DNA of 64,000 nt from Berghia stephanieae (GCA_034508935.3 CM067448.1:62564726-62628725), one strand, 5' to 3'. Numbered from the stretch's first letter, positions 1 through 11,721 are shown. Notes: a model not told the origin generated them from the sequence alone. Numbers and translations are program-made.

Positions 1-302
1 TATAATATGGCCTTGGGTCTATAACTTAAAGCCAATTTACGAGGAGTTTTGCCCAAGGTTAAGAAATTCTATATTTCCGTGTAATTATTTTTTAAATCGT
101 ATTATAATAACATCTATTTTTATATAAGCAACAAATACGTATCCTCAGAAATATAAAATGTTAAAACTTGATGAAATGAAATAAATGTCAATTCGTTTAT
201 CATAAAATTGTTTAATTTATCACACATTCAACAGAAAGCAGAGTGTGATTGGGTTTTTGTGATTGAGATGTGATCGTAGTCTGGGTTCTTTATATCTCCC
301 TC

Positions 303-389
<87 letters not shown>

Positions 390-405
390 CATACATACAT
401 ACATA
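303..405. repeat. (TA)n microsatellite with CATA end
   Basis: About 39 TA dinucleotides followed by five CATA repeats. Confidence 0.97.
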
Positions 406-434
406 CTATATATAAATACTAAAATCAAATTATA

Positions 435-940
435 CACAACCCTTGTAAAATCCGTGCTTATATACAACTGCGGAACATGGTCACTGACTGGAGCCGAAGA
501 GCAACGATTAGACAGATTCCATAGAAAACAACTGAAAAGAGTCCTGAATATACGATCCCCATAAAAATAAGCAATAAAACACTGTATGACAAATACAATG
601 AAAGACACTTATCCATTGAGAGATGAAGTGAGTAGAAAAGTGCCATTCATTATCCATTCAAATCCTGAATGCAAGATGGCGGCTTTTTGGGCATATACTC
701 AGAAGAGATGTAAATATACCAGCTAATAAAGCCATGAATACTTTTTTCACCCTATCCGGACACAAGAAATATCAAGGTAGACCACCCACGTCAATTCACA
801 CTGTCCTCAATAGAGACCTAAAACGCCTTCAAAATAACAAAGAATTAAAATCAAAGGAAGACCTCACGAAATTAGCATCCACAGCAAAAGACCGTGGACA
901 GTGGAAGGAAATGACACGGATGATTAAAGAGGGAGCCGAT

Positions 941-945
<5 letters not shown>
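435..945 (+). mobile_element. non-LTR retrotransposon (LINE) C-terminal fragment
   Basis: The translation [20 protein letters not shown] followed by [20 protein letters not shown] is the post-RT region of RTE/jockey-like LINE proteins. After frame breaks (an in-frame TAA after NIRSP, and further shifts) it resumes with KKYQGRPPTSIHTVLNRDLK and LASTAKDRGQWKEMTRMI, the usual C-terminus. It is dead, 5'-truncated, and ends in a CA/TA microsatellite. Confidence 0.82.

Positions 946-1029
<84 letters not shown>
943..1029. repeat. (CA)n(TA)n compound microsatellite at a LINE 3' end
   Basis: About 22 CA units followed by about 20 TA units; probably seeded by the tail of the LINE at 435-945. Confidence 0.95.
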
Positions 1030-1033
<4 letters not shown>

Positions 1034-1149
1034 TCAAAGTTCAAAAACGTTTATTTTAGGCAATTGCCAATGAAACTCATACAAGAATATATTTTCATCA
1101 ACAAATCAAATAAGTAAAATCAATAATAAAGCAAGGCAAACAACGAATA

Positions 1150-1157
1150 TAATAATG

Positions 1158-1240
<83 letters not shown>

Positions 1241-1250
1241 TAATGATAAT
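1150..1250. repeat. (AAT)n microsatellite
   Basis: About 27 uninterrupted AAT units with imperfect flanks. Confidence 0.95.
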
Positions 1251-1302
1251 TATAATAGTGGTAATAATTATGTAAAATCATTTAAAGATATATATACATG
1301 GA

Positions 1303-1336
<34 letters not shown>

Positions 1337-1730
1337 ATCATCAGATTATCCCGCAAGTTACGAATTCCAGAAATAGCTCTGGATATGAAGATCTTGTTAC
1401 TGATTAATGAATTTATTGTCTTTTTTATATAATCACGCATGTCCCCGCTTTATTATTATCATTATTCTTTTCTGGGTTTTTTTTGTTTGTTTGTTTGTTT
1501 GTTTGTTTGTTTGTTTGTTTGTTTGAAGTAGCGCAAAGCCTGATGGCCTAGTTTTTGGTCTATCTTGGGAGATCGCATTACACCATCGATCGCTTATCTC
1601 CTGACGTCAATAGAAACCAATACTCATATCACTTCAGCCTTATATTATTTCTTTTGGCAATTGGGTTAATGACATCAGAACATCGGCTGAGTTATTGAAT
1701 GGCCAAACGTGATTTTAAAAGCAACACAGA

Positions 1731-1816
1731 TTTCATGCGCACCGCAGAGGATCGTGATTCGTGGAGACAGCTGACCGGCAACGTGCTCAAGAGCACAAGC
1801 CACGACGGATGATGAT
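1731..1816 (+). mobile_element. LINE 3' end
   Basis: ATGCGCACCGCAGAGGATCG encodes MRTAEDRDSWRQLTGNVLKS then TSHDG and a stop, the familiar DRxxWRxL C-terminus of RTE-type LINEs, followed by a GATGATGATG tail. A second copy is at 50299. Confidence 0.75.
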
Positions 1817-2545
1817 GTTGAATCGTGATTGAGAGTTGGATCTTAAAGAGCCTGAGGGAGTGTAAACATTTATCAAATCTGATATATAGGCTGGAAAAGT
1901 TTCATTAAGATGATTATTGCACATTACAGCAATTTTATACGAAAACCTAAATCTAACAGGGAGCCAATGTAAAGTCCAAAACAAAGGTGTGACATGATCA
2001 CTTTTTTTTCCTGTTCAAAACTATCTAATTTTGCCGCTTGATTTTGAATCCGCTGCAGTTTGCTGAGAACATTATTTGGAATAGAATACACGAGCTGTTA
2101 CAATAATCAAGTCTAGAAAACATCAAAGAAGAAATGAGGGTTTGAATAGCTTTTTGATCTAAAAGAAAATTAACCAATAGGGAATGAGATTAGCGGAAGA
2201 GTAGCGTCCCTTGATTGGACATCACCCATAGTCTGTGACGTGACCGGCGGAAAAGTTATTAGAGAGAGAATGTCATGTTGGTTGTGCGCATGCGTCTCTC
2301 GTCCTCGCTTCTCATTCCCTGTTGTGAAATTCTTCTGAGCTCGACGTATAAATTATCGATATGGCAATGCATGGAAAGGGTAGAGTCAAAGCGAACACCC
2401 AGATTTCTAGCTCTGTCAGTAAAATGGACTTTTTCGTTTTCAATTGTAATAATTTTTTTTTTTTAGGATCACACAAAAGAACTTCCGTTTTTTCTTCGTT
2501 CATTTTGAGCCTATATTTTGTCATATGTCATATTGCCTATATATG
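1787..2545 (-). mobile_element. L2/CR1-like LINE RT fragment, interrupted by a MITE
   Basis: On the minus strand, in order: MTKYRLKMNEEKTEVLLCDP, VHFTDRARNLGVRFDSTLSM, then after the insert LVNFLLDQKAIQTLISSLMF, SRLDYCNSSCIPNNVLSKLQ, RIQNQAAKL, and LHWLPVRFRFSYKIAVMCNN. These are hallmark strings of the L2/CR1 reverse-transcriptase thumb and C-terminal region. Frameshifts occur at poly-A runs. The 142-bp palindromic element at 2179-2320 sits inside it. Confidence 0.88.
2179..2320. mobile_element. MITE inserted in a LINE
   Basis: Starts AGGGAATGAGATTAGCGG and ends CTTCTCATTCCCT, giving terminal inverted repeats of about 10-12 bp. The left 60 bp matches the palindromic element at 45517-45638. 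It lies inside the L2/CR1-like reading frame. Confidence 0.75.
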
Positions 2546-3177
2546 ACAATCTAATATAAATATATATATACATTCTGTGTTTACTTGATAAAGGCCAAGG
2601 ACCGAAACGTCGTTTGTTTTGTGTTGTTCATTCATGAGTCAGATTTACTCCCTTTTTCTTTATCTCCATTTTATTGACTCATTTAGGCACCTCTATTTAT
2701 TAGTGTGACTGAGTTCTTTACTGTAGAGAGACGTGCCTAGAAAACATTCATAAATGGCTGAAACGTGTTTATGGTGACTCGTGGGTATTCGAACATTTCA
2801 AAGGTGCCTTATGTGCTCTATTGGAGCTGAACTGACTCCACCAACATTAATGAGCAGGCTCGAAGTGGTCGTCCACAAAGAGCATCAACCGCAACAACTC
2901 TACCAAGTTACCGGTTCCAAATATCTTGGAAGTGTGTATGTAACCAGTCCTTCAGAGGACTCTGCCCGCGCCCAAAGAGGACGCCGCTGAAATACAGCCA
3001 GACCATTGGTTTCTTCAGTAATGGTCTGTTTTTTCTCTGCCCCATGTCCAAGCTTTAACGTTGGAACCCAATCAGGATCAGTTTCATCAAGCAGTGATGC
3101 TGGCCTTCCTGTAAAGGCAAAAAAATAGATTGTTGAAATATATTACGTCATTTCTGCCTATTACAATCTGGTCCTGG
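2546..3177. other. stretch without a confident gene; possible Penelope-like end and transposase scrap
   Basis: ACTTGATAAAGGCCAAGGAC followed by CGAAACGTC (2584-2612) is a motif like that in the palindrome at 6543. At 2845-2910 the plus strand reads NEQARSGRPQRASTATTL, vaguely like the linker of mariner/IS630-type transposases. Neither is secure. Confidence 0.35.
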
Positions 3178-3282
3178 TCCTTGTGTGGCTATGTGGTATG
3201 ACACTCGATTTTGGATCGGAAGGTTATGGGTTCGAGCCTCGCGCTCGGCGCATAGTTGAGTCCTTGGAAAAGGACCATACAG
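3178..3282 (+). mobile_element. SINE-A head fragment
   Basis: Only the tRNA-like head and the first body segment are present: GTGTGGCTATGTGGTATGAC, then GGTTCGAGCCTCGCGCTCGG, ending soon after GTCCTTGGAAAAGG. The tail is missing. Confidence 0.7.
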
Positions 3283-3504
3283 ATACAGATACAGATACAG
3301 AAAGATATTGAAAAACTGAATCGAGCTTATCGATGCATAAAACAATCAGACATTTCACAAAGGCTTGAAATTTTATAGAAAAGAGATGATTATAATATCG
3401 TTCGCGAAATCCTGGGTTACAGAAAGGTATGCATGTGCCCGTTGGATATCGAGAATGCTTACATAAAGGCATGAGCACGTTGAAAGGGAACTTTTCTTGA
3501 AGTC

Positions 3505-3708
3505 GTAGAGCACATTTAGTGGATATTCATCATCATCATCACCATTGCCTTTTTCACCCTGGGTCAGGGTATAGGCCACAGACAAACAGTTTCCATCCTT
3601 CTCTATCCTGAGCTAACTTTTTAATCTCATTCGCGGTCTTACCACTTCTCTGTATTCAGCTTCCTTCATAAATTCTGTCATTCCAGAAACTCTTCGGTCG
3701 CCCAAGCT
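3505..3708 (-). mobile_element. LINE C-terminal fragment
   Basis: On the minus strand: GRPKSFWNDRIYEGS, a stop, SGKTANEIKKLAQDREGWKL, FVCGLYPDPG and stop, followed by a GATGATGATGATG tail. The AQDREGW motif and D-P-stop ending are typical of RTE-like LINEs. Not functional. Confidence 0.78.
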
Positions 3709-3759
3709 AAAAAAAGGGTTTGGTTTGTCTGTCTGCGTTTCTGTAACGGTTTGATTTTA

Positions 3760-3955
3760 ACGGAAAGGGGTGTTAACCCTTTGCCAACCCCCAACCTGGA
3801 GGACCAGGTGACTCAAAGATGGGGGAATCACACACCATTAGTCGCCTTTTACGACACTGCTGGCTTGGCGTTGGGCTATTCTTGACCCTCTCAGTTGAGG
3901 GACCCCGGACATCACCTGGATATTGCGCTATATAAAAGCTCAATTTTGAAAATAT
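3760..3955 (+). repeat. repeat fragment with GTCGCCTTTTACGACA motif and SINE-A-like tail
   Basis: TTAGTCGCCTTTTACGACAC and CGTTGGGCTATTCTTGACCC form a motif I associate with a widespread invertebrate interspersed repeat. It passes into GGATATTGCGCTATATAAAA at 3930, a SINE-A-type terminus. Confidence 0.45.
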
Positions 3956-4139
3956 AAAATCTCACTTTTTAATTATTTTTTTAATATTAATTTTTTTTTT
4001 TTTACTCAGAGGGTAGACGTCTAGTTGTAAATTGCGAAATATCGACTATAAATCGGTGGCCAGTGGAGCATCACAGGGAAGAGTCTTAGGACCTATAACG
4101 TAATATATCATCGTAATGTAGATTGTAGAAGATTCTAAA

Positions 4140-4295
4140 TACGGTAGAGTCACGCTCTACCCGGCCAGGCGGAGTTGTCGTACCAGTAAGGTCGCGGGTT
4201 CAAACCCTCATCACCGCCGCGAAATTTTTTATTCTCTATTGTCTTCTGGCACTTTCATACTCACTTCAATTCTTGTTGTAATAATATTGAGTAAC
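4140..4295 (+). mobile_element. SINE-C copy
   Basis: Head ACGGTAGAGTCACGCTCTAC, a B box GTCGCGGGTTCAAACCC, then the body ATTCTCTATTGTCTTCTGGC shared with the copy at 41535. Confidence 0.78.
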
Positions 4296-4848
4296 ATTTA
4301 ATCGTGCAACATGATATTAATTCTCTTTTCGAATGGTCAAGGAATAGAAAATAAAAATTAATATCAAAAATTACAAGAAGTTGCAAATTAGGAAGAAAAA
4401 TCCATAGCATTTTTATTACACAGATAACGTTAATTCAAAATCATTACCTTATACAAATTTTGAGAGGGATCTTAATATTAACTCACTCAATCTCAGCGAT
4501 TTTTGCTACGTTTCAAAATTGGAAAGAAATGTATTAAAAATGAGCATGTAGATAGACAGTTTTATTTAACTATCATTAACATGTAAAAACTAAAAACATT
4601 AGCTGTGATACTACGCCTATAATTTGTCTCAGAAAAATGTAGTAAATACGCATGGGGGGGGGGGGGGGGGTAACCTGGGTAAACAACGGATATAGTCGGT
4701 GTTAGGGTTGAGTGAGTTAATGATTAGTACATATTCCTAAAGCTAATCACATGTCAAGAGAATAATAGACAAAAGTTTTGATTATTTGGATAAAAACATG
4801 TTTCTTTTGTTGTTTAAACCAATTCTTGAGTCTACAGCATAACCATAA

Positions 4849-5307
4849 TTATAGATAGAACGATGATGATGTCAATCAGGCCTTTGTTATTGTATTTTGC
4901 CATCCGCGTTTGTGAGTGATTCTCACTAAACTTTATTACCCCGACTATAAAAGTTCATGGTTACACAGAGTTTTGTGTGTTGGTCCGTTATACTTCCGGA
5001 TGGCAATGTTATGAGCTTCTTAGCCAAGCTCATGCTATCTATAGATTTACGAAATCTTTGACTTGAAAATGTTGATGCCATTTCCAAAACGTGTACGTAC
5101 ACCATCCACATATAGACAGTATGCACTTGGCTAAGAAGTTCACAACATTGCCATCCGGAAGTATAACGGACCAACACACAAAACTGTGTGTATCCATGAA
5201 CGTTTATAGTCAGGTTAATACAGTTCAGTGAGCATTACTAATAAACGCGGATGGCAAAAAACAATAACAAAGACCTGAGTGACGTCATCTTCGAACTATC
5301 TATAGCT
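4849..5307. mobile_element. MITE-F, foldback (two-armed) copy
   Basis: Two arms of about 190 bp, 4849-5045 and 5112-5307, in inverted orientation. Both carry GGTCCGTTATACTTCCGGAT and GCCATCCGCGTTT-type segments, joined by an unrelated 65-bp spacer. Outer ends read ATAGATAG and CTATCTAT. Confidence 0.83.
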
Positions 5308-5859
5308 TAAAATAGGCCTACCAACTAGCTACCCACTTACTTACTACATCTTTGGATTTTTTTATTATTTTTTTTTTTTTAGGATTTGCAAGAAAATTAT
5401 ATAAGGGAGACAACTCAGTTATAATTGACAACTGTGAAGGAGTTGTGTAGGAGTTACCTATTCTGATATTCCATTTTCTGTCATCATTGATTTTGATTTT
5501 GATTTTAACACAAAAAAGATACTTTTTAAAAGTTGGTGTCGTTCCAATCGGTTATTATTGATGTGCAGTGGGGGGGGGGGGGGGGGGGGGGGGGGGAATT
5601 AGGCTAAAACCGTGCAAATTCAGGTTGAAAGCATGAAAATTGGCATACAGGTAGCTAAGACCCATATAAATGACACCCCTTATAGAACCACTCTGGCAAT
5701 TTATCATAACAGTGTGTTTTTAGCACTTTTATTTGTCCCTATACACCATTACTTATCCAAGGGAATTATTCACGACAATACAATGTGCGTTCTATAATTT
5801 TAAATACATTGTTAACCATTTACGGTAGCTAACTGATGGTTGTTTCGTGTTGTAACAGA

Positions 5860-5902
5860 GAGAGAAACGGGCGGGGGAGGAGAGGGAGTGGGAGATATCG
5901 AT

Positions 5903-5956
<54 letters not shown>

Positions 5957-6113
5957 GAGGGAGAGAGATAGAAGGAGGGGGAGAGAGAGAGAGTTAGAGG
6001 TAAAGGGAGAGAGATATAAGGAGGGAGAGAGTGAAAGAGAGATAACTGTAGAGAGGGGGGAAGAGCGATAGAGATGATTGAGGGAGAGAAAGAATGAAAG
6101 AAAGAAAGAGAGA

Positions 6114-6181
<68 letters not shown>
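5860..6181. repeat. GA-rich compound microsatellite
   Basis: Two pure (GA)n blocks (5907-5952 and about 6119-6181) separated by imperfect GGGAGAGA sequence. Open reading in this stretch is a repeat artefact. Confidence 0.95.
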
Positions 6182-6184
<3 letters not shown>

Positions 6185-6211
6185 TTACTCATTAATGTAC
6201 TAACCTAAAAA

Positions 6212-6432
6212 AAAATTGAGCTTTTATATAGCGCAATATCCACTAAACGTGCTCAAAGCGCTTTGCAAGGGAAACCCTGACCAACAGCAACACGTAACAA
6301 GTAGAACGAATATTACTATTTTTTATCCCACGAAGCTAACCCTATTAACGACCAAGTACTCATTTTACACCTGAGTATGGTGAGAGAATGTGAGTAAAGA
6401 GTCTTTTCCAAGGACTCAACTACGAGCACATA
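6212..6432 (-). mobile_element. SINE-A, head-truncated copy
   Basis: Reverse-oriented tail (GAGCTTTTATATAGCGCAAT) followed by the body up to AGTCTTTTCCAAGGACTCAA. The tRNA-like head is lacking. It lies directly beside the GA-repeat block. Confidence 0.75.
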
Positions 6433-6542
6433 TTATTATGTGTATGTCTGATAGCCGAACGGAATTATGGGCGTGCTTTAACATCGTTGTAATGGACAAT
6501 ATGAGAAAACGGTAGGGGCTGCCTGAAGCCAGTGATCGTAAA

Positions 6543-6807
6543 ATACTAACGAAAGAGTGAAAATGGAGAGGCTTCGTATGGGAACAAAACAGACAATGGA
6601 CGTTTCGGGTACAAACCCTTCGTCAGCACAACAGTACACAAATAAACGTGGAAGACAAATAAAATATAATGAAAAATAACTTATATTTTATTTGTGTTTC
6701 ACGTTTATTTGTGTACTGTTGTGCTGACGAAGGGTTTGTACCCGAAACGTCCATTGTCTGTTTTGTTCCCATACGAAGCCTCTCCATTTTCACTCTTTCG
6801 TTAGTAT
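6543..6807. repeat. near-perfect 127-bp inverted repeat with 11-nt loop
   Basis: Left arm 6543-6669 starts ATACTAACGAAAGAGTGAAA; right arm 6681-6807 ends TTTCACTCTTTCGTTAGTAT. Only a few mismatches are seen by eye. Each arm carries CTGACGAAGGGTTTGTACCC followed by GAAACGTC, a segment resembling the sequence around hammerhead-ribozyme cores in Penelope-like retroelements (inference). No coding capacity. The high arm identity suggests a recent origin, or an assembly foldback. Confidence 0.85.
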
Positions 6808-7721
6808 AATGGATAATATGTTGCGTTGGTTTGAGAATGTTTCCATAACAACAATGATTTGGATTATCAGACCTGCAAAATGAATGCACGCCGGTTATAA
6901 CTGTTCATTATAAATCCAGAGAGGGGAATAAATCAGGCATTTAACCCTCTGCTTACCAACCATAGGAAAATCGTCACATTCGTTACGATGTAACGGACAA
7001 TTTTCTCATTCTGATTTCTCTTGTACATCACAAAATTTAAAGAAATGCATTGATTACAGCTATAAATACTAAACACTGTGTTGTAGAGCTCACTTGTTAC
7101 TTTTTTGTTTGAGTGTAAGAAAAGTCTATTTTTGTGCTGGGTGGGTGTGAATTTTCAGCGGAAATTCTAAAAATAGCTGGTAAGGAGAGAGTTAAGAGTT
7201 AAAAATAAGACTCCATTAATAACCCCCCCCCCCCCCTCCCTCCCCCCTTTAGCCACCCCCATTAAGAGATAATATGTGCTTATTACTGTAGGGCAACTGG
7301 GATTATAATTTAAATTAAAATAGCAAAACTTCCTCTGCCTTGCCAAAGGCTGTTAGATCAGACTGCATCATATCAATAAGTCAATAAATAAATGAATTAG
7401 AGATGATTAACTATCAAAAAAAAATATCCCACCAAAGGTTAAGTCTGCTTATCTCCCTTCCAGCGAAAGATTCAAGAAATGGTCTCGGAAAACCAAATAG
7501 GTTATTTTTTTTTGTTAGTTTCGTTTCGTTTAATTTTTTGTCTTTTGTCTTGTTTTTGTTTGTGTGTTTTTTGTTGTTTTCTTTTTTTGTTGTTTTTTGT
7601 TTGTTTGTTTTTTTTTAAAGACTTTTATAGCGTTTACGATAAGACTACTTGGGCATTAAATGGTCACTAAAAAGGAAGAAAATGGGATGATAAAAAATTA
7701 CAGATTTACAATTTGTTTTGT

Positions 7722-8230
7722 TTGTTTTTAATATAAGGTTTTACGGCGCTTGCAACACATTAAGGCATATCAGCGCCAGTAAAAAAGGAAGACAATGGGA
7801 TAGTAAAAAGTTCTAGAATTACAATTAAAGCACCCAAGAGAAAGTAAGACAAAGGGGAACTGGAAACAAATAGGGATCAGATGTAGATTCCAAGAGCATA
7901 CCACCAATGTACTTAGTTTGAGATCACCTAGAAGTCTCATCCGGACACAAGCACAAAATCCAACAAAGAGGAATACACTCAAATGTTTACATTATACATT
8001 CAAAGTAACAAATATAAGAATACATAACAGAGAGATGGTTTACAATGAAAAAAATACCATCTCCCAAAACAATAACTATGCATTTGATTGTTTCCTCCCA
8101 GCTAGGACTTCGGCCAGGGCCAGGACAAAACCAAGTAATCTCATTCCAAGACAAAGACAGAAAGCATGTTGGAAAACAGATATAAGGGGATAGAAGGCAC
8201 AGTATTATGGGAGGTCAGGAACCCCACCCA
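7722..8230 (-). mobile_element. element E copy
   Basis: Plus-strand order: TTTTTAATATAAGGTTTTAC, GGCGCTTGCAACACATTAAG, body, and CAGGAACCCCACCCAG at the 5' end of the element. The element reads on the minus strand, so its GCGCC...CGTAAAACC tail is at the low coordinate. Near full length. Confidence 0.88.
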
Positions 8231-8375
8231 GCTGTGTGTACTTGAGCAAGCCATCTCGCCCTAGCTCAATTTGCGGCGCTGCACTGTGGCTGACGCCTGG
8301 GTTATTCCAGTCTCCCGTTGAATAGACCCTAGAGAATAATTTCCCCTATGGGATGAATAAAGGGAATTTTATTTA
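8231..8375 (+). mobile_element. SINE-B, 5'-truncated copy abutting element E
   Basis: Matches the 3' two-thirds of the 58038 copy: TTGAGCAAGCCATCTCGCCC, TGACGCCTGGGTTATTCCAG, ending GATGAATAAAGGGAATTTTA. It begins exactly where an element E copy ends. Confidence 0.78.
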
Positions 8376-8764
8376 TTTAATACGGATTAAATCTGTATAA
8401 AGGAAAGATCTGTAACAAAAATTCAAGAAAATTAAAATCAAATAAAAAAAACCATCAGACAATAATTTAGTGGAAACAGTGGATTTTATTATGGTATAAC
8501 AAGCAATGAAAACAACAAACATGTCTTTGGTACACGATCGATAACCACAAAACAACAACAAAGCACAAATTTATATAAAAATGAGGAACTCTTCAACTCT
8601 CTCGAGTTCATATTCATGGAAAATCGAACGAATTTGTTCAATTTTCAATGAGGGTGAACTCGAGAGTTAATTTATAGTGGCAATTTTAAAGTCTCAACTG
8701 TCTAAAACTAACACCAAACAAAATGAGTTTTGTTTTTTTTTTTTATTAAAAAAAATTCTAATTG

Positions 8765-9291
8765 TTTGTTTTTGTTTTTAAGGGTTTTACGGCGCTTGCA
8801 ACACATTTAGGTTATATCAGCGCCAGTAAAAAGGAAGAAAATGGGATAGTAAAAAGTTCTAGAATTACAATTAAAGCACCCAAGAAAAAGTAAGACAAAG
8901 GGGAATGGGAACAAATAGGGATCAGATGTAGATTCCAAGAGCATACCACCAATGTACTTAGTTTGAGATCACCTATAAGTCTCATCCGGACACAAGCACC
9001 AAATCCAACAAAGAGGAATACACTCAAATGCTTACATTATACATTAAAAATAACCAATATAATAATACATAACAGAGAGATGATTTACAAGGAAAAAAAT
9101 ATCATCTCCCAAAACAATAACTATGCATTTGACTGTTTCCCTCTCAGCCAGGACTCCGACGAGGGCCCGGAAAAAGCCAAGTAATCTCATTCCAAGACAG
9201 AGACAGAAAGCTTGTTGGATAAGATATAAGGGGATAGAAGACACAGTATGTACCTCCCTGCCCGCTATGGGAGGTCAGGATCCCCACACAG
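8765..9291 (-). mobile_element. element E copy
   Basis: Near full length and very similar to 9538-10065 (shared CACAGTATGTACCTCCCTGC and a long common body). The tail is TTTTTAAGGGTTTTACGGCG on the plus strand. Confidence 0.88.
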
Positions 9292-9339
9292 AATTCTAAT
9301 TGTGACCCATCAACTCAAAACAGTATTGTGTCGGGATGG

Positions 9340-9537
9340 GTTTGTTTTTTGCTTTGTTAATGGTTTTACGACGCGTGTGACACATATAGTTAATATCAGC
9401 AGCAGTAAAAAAAAAAAGTAAATGGGATAGTAAAGAAAAAAAGTCTAAATTTCACACGAGAAAAAGTTAGACAAAAGGGACAATGTTCAGCCAGGGAACA
9501 TATGTAGATGCCAAAAGTACACTAGTTTAAGATCGTT
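9340..9537 (-). mobile_element. element E, diverged fragment
   Basis: Older copy of the 3' half only: GTTTTACGACGCGTGTGACA, TATCAGCAGCAGTAAAA, AACATATGTAGATGCCAAAA. It is wedged between two younger copies. Confidence 0.7.
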
Positions 9538-10065
9538 TTGTTTTGTTTTTAAGGGTTTTACGGCGCTTGCAACACATTTAGGTTATATCAGCGCCAGTAA
9601 AAAGGAAGCAAATGGGATGGTAAAAAGTTCTATAATTACAATTAAAGTACCCAAGAAAAAGTAAGACAAAGGGGAACTGAGAACAAATAGGGATCAGATG
9701 TAGATTCCAAGAGCATACTACCAATGTACTTAGTTTGAAATCACCTACAAGTCTCATCCAGACACAAGCACAAAATCCAACAAAGAGGAATACACTCAAA
9801 TGCTTACATTATACATTAAAAATAACCAATATAATAATACATAACAGAGAGATGATTTACAAGGAAAAAAATATCATCTCCCAAAACAATAACTATGCAT
9901 TTGACTGTTTCCCTCCCAGCTAGGACTCTGGCCAGAGCCAAGACAAAACCAAGTAATCTCATTCCAGGACAAAGACAGAAAGCATGTTGGAAAACAGATA
10001 TAAGGGGATAGAAGACACAGTATGTACCTCCCTGCCCGCTATGGGAGGTCAGGATCCCCACCCAG
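9538..10065 (-). mobile_element. element E copy
   Basis: Full-length copy from TTTTTAAGGGTTTTACGGCG to GGTCAGGATCCCCACCCAG. It is followed without a gap by another partial copy. Confidence 0.88.
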
Positions 10066-10350
10066 TGCGACACATTTAGGTCATATAAGCGCCAGTAAAA
10101 ATGGAAGAAAATGGGATAGTAAAAACATTCTAGATGTACAATTAAAAGGACTTGAGAAGTAGTAAGACAAAGGGGAATTGGTTCAAATAGGAAACAGATG
10201 TAGATTCCAAGAGCACATTATCAAAGTACTTAGTTTGAGATCACCTAAAAGTCTCATCCAGACACAAGCACATGTCCCCACTAAGAAGAACACACTCAAA
10301 GGTTTACAAATCGTATATAAATGTAAACAAAATTTCATTCCTCGGAAACA
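10066..10350 (-). mobile_element. element E, partial copy
   Basis: Starts inside the tail region (TGCGACACATTTAGGTCATA) and ends near ACTCAAAGGTTTACAAATCG; both extremities are missing. Diverged from the neighbour copies. Confidence 0.75.
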
Positions 10351-10699
10351 ATGCAATAACTGATATACCTTTAATGTTTACAAATATTGAACTTTATATT
10401 GGATAAAAAACGTTATCAATTAATTAAATACGCATCAAATCTATTTCCCTGTGGAGATCGATGGCTATCGTATAAATGCAAGAGATACCTGAACACAATG
10501 TCGGCAGACTAGAGAATTCCAATAACATCGAAATAACAAGCAAAGGTGTCTTTTAAGATTTGTTATAAAATCAAAAATGACTGGATACTACGAAAGTTGA
10601 TAAAAAAAAAACTAACAAAATTTATTGGGTGCTATTGTTTTTTTTCTTCTTCAAATGCATTAAGAATTGAGACATTTTCTTTTTATAGACTAGATTTAA

Positions 10700-10802
10700 A
10701 GTTAATATCCCGTTCTACATGTTAAATGTCGCTGTTGACCAGGGACCCCTTGTAAAGCGCTTTGAGCACATTTAGTGGATCTTGCTCTATATAAAGCTCA
10801 AT
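10700..10802 (+). mobile_element. SINE-A tail fragment
   Basis: Contains TACATGTTAAATGTCGCTGT and the terminal AAGCGCTTTGAGCACATTTA...TATATAAAGCTCAA; 5'-truncated. Confidence 0.72.
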
Positions 10803-11721
10803 AATTATCATTAATAAATGAAATGAACTATCACATGAAAAAATAAAACAAACTCTAAGGCCTTTGGAAAAAACAAAACAAACAAAACAAAAAACAAACT
10901 GTTTCCAACGAGAAATCAAATCTGCGACTTTCTGGTCAAAAACACGCAAACATGCCACTATTGTATCATCAGTTCATCCGAGCTGAAAGTTTTCCATTCA
11001 ATTTAATAACAAACAAAACAAAAAAGTAACGAAAAACATACAAACCAGCCATTGATTTTAATATGGTGAGAGCAAACCCACCTTTGGTCAACATGATCCC
11101 AACAATTTTATTTTTTTTTAATCGACAAACAAGACAAAATTGTTATCAATAAACCAAAGACGTTCACAATAAGTCACAAGCAATAAATATTTTAAAACAT
11201 GATCTCTCAATACTTTACATCGAAGAAGAAAAAAAAGAAAAATGAAAACAAAAACAAAAACGTAGGTTGATAAAAAGAGTTGATGCAGTGTTAAACAGAA
11301 TATATGTTATGTATATAAACTTAAATTAATTTGTAAAATTATGACCTATAAATAAACTCATTCATTAAATAAGATTATTTTATCATTGACACGAGAAAAA
11401 AAAGAGAGGAACCCCAAATAAAATGAGAACATAAAGGCTCCACAGACAAACCAAATAAAACAAGTCATATTATATATATTTCATATATTTGTTTATGCTA
11501 CAATTACATAATATTTGTGACGAGGCAGATTGCACATGGAACATATCAATATCAGTTTCACTTTTGTTATTGCAAAGAAAGGTTAAATAAAGAGCTAAAC
11601 ACACATTTTTGCCATTTGCCCTATATGATTTGTCAAAAAAAAAAAAAAACCCAAAAACAGAGCTGTTGTACACAAGATTTAATACTAAGCTGTAGATTGT
11701 AAAAATTGTTTGAACAAAACG
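10803..11721. other. AT-rich stretch, nothing recognised
   Basis: A long minus-strand open stretch (11470-11985) shows no domain and runs through the transposon end at 11722, so it was not taken as a gene. Confidence 0.6.

Noticed and set aside
5812-6192. 126-codon open frame over the GA block
   Set aside because: Serine/leucine alternation is what any long CT repeat gives.
9578-9799. Recurrent peptide starting MSVFLFVGFCACV in several places
   Set aside because: It is the same reading of element E copies; conserved because the repeat is recent, and frames differ in length between copies.
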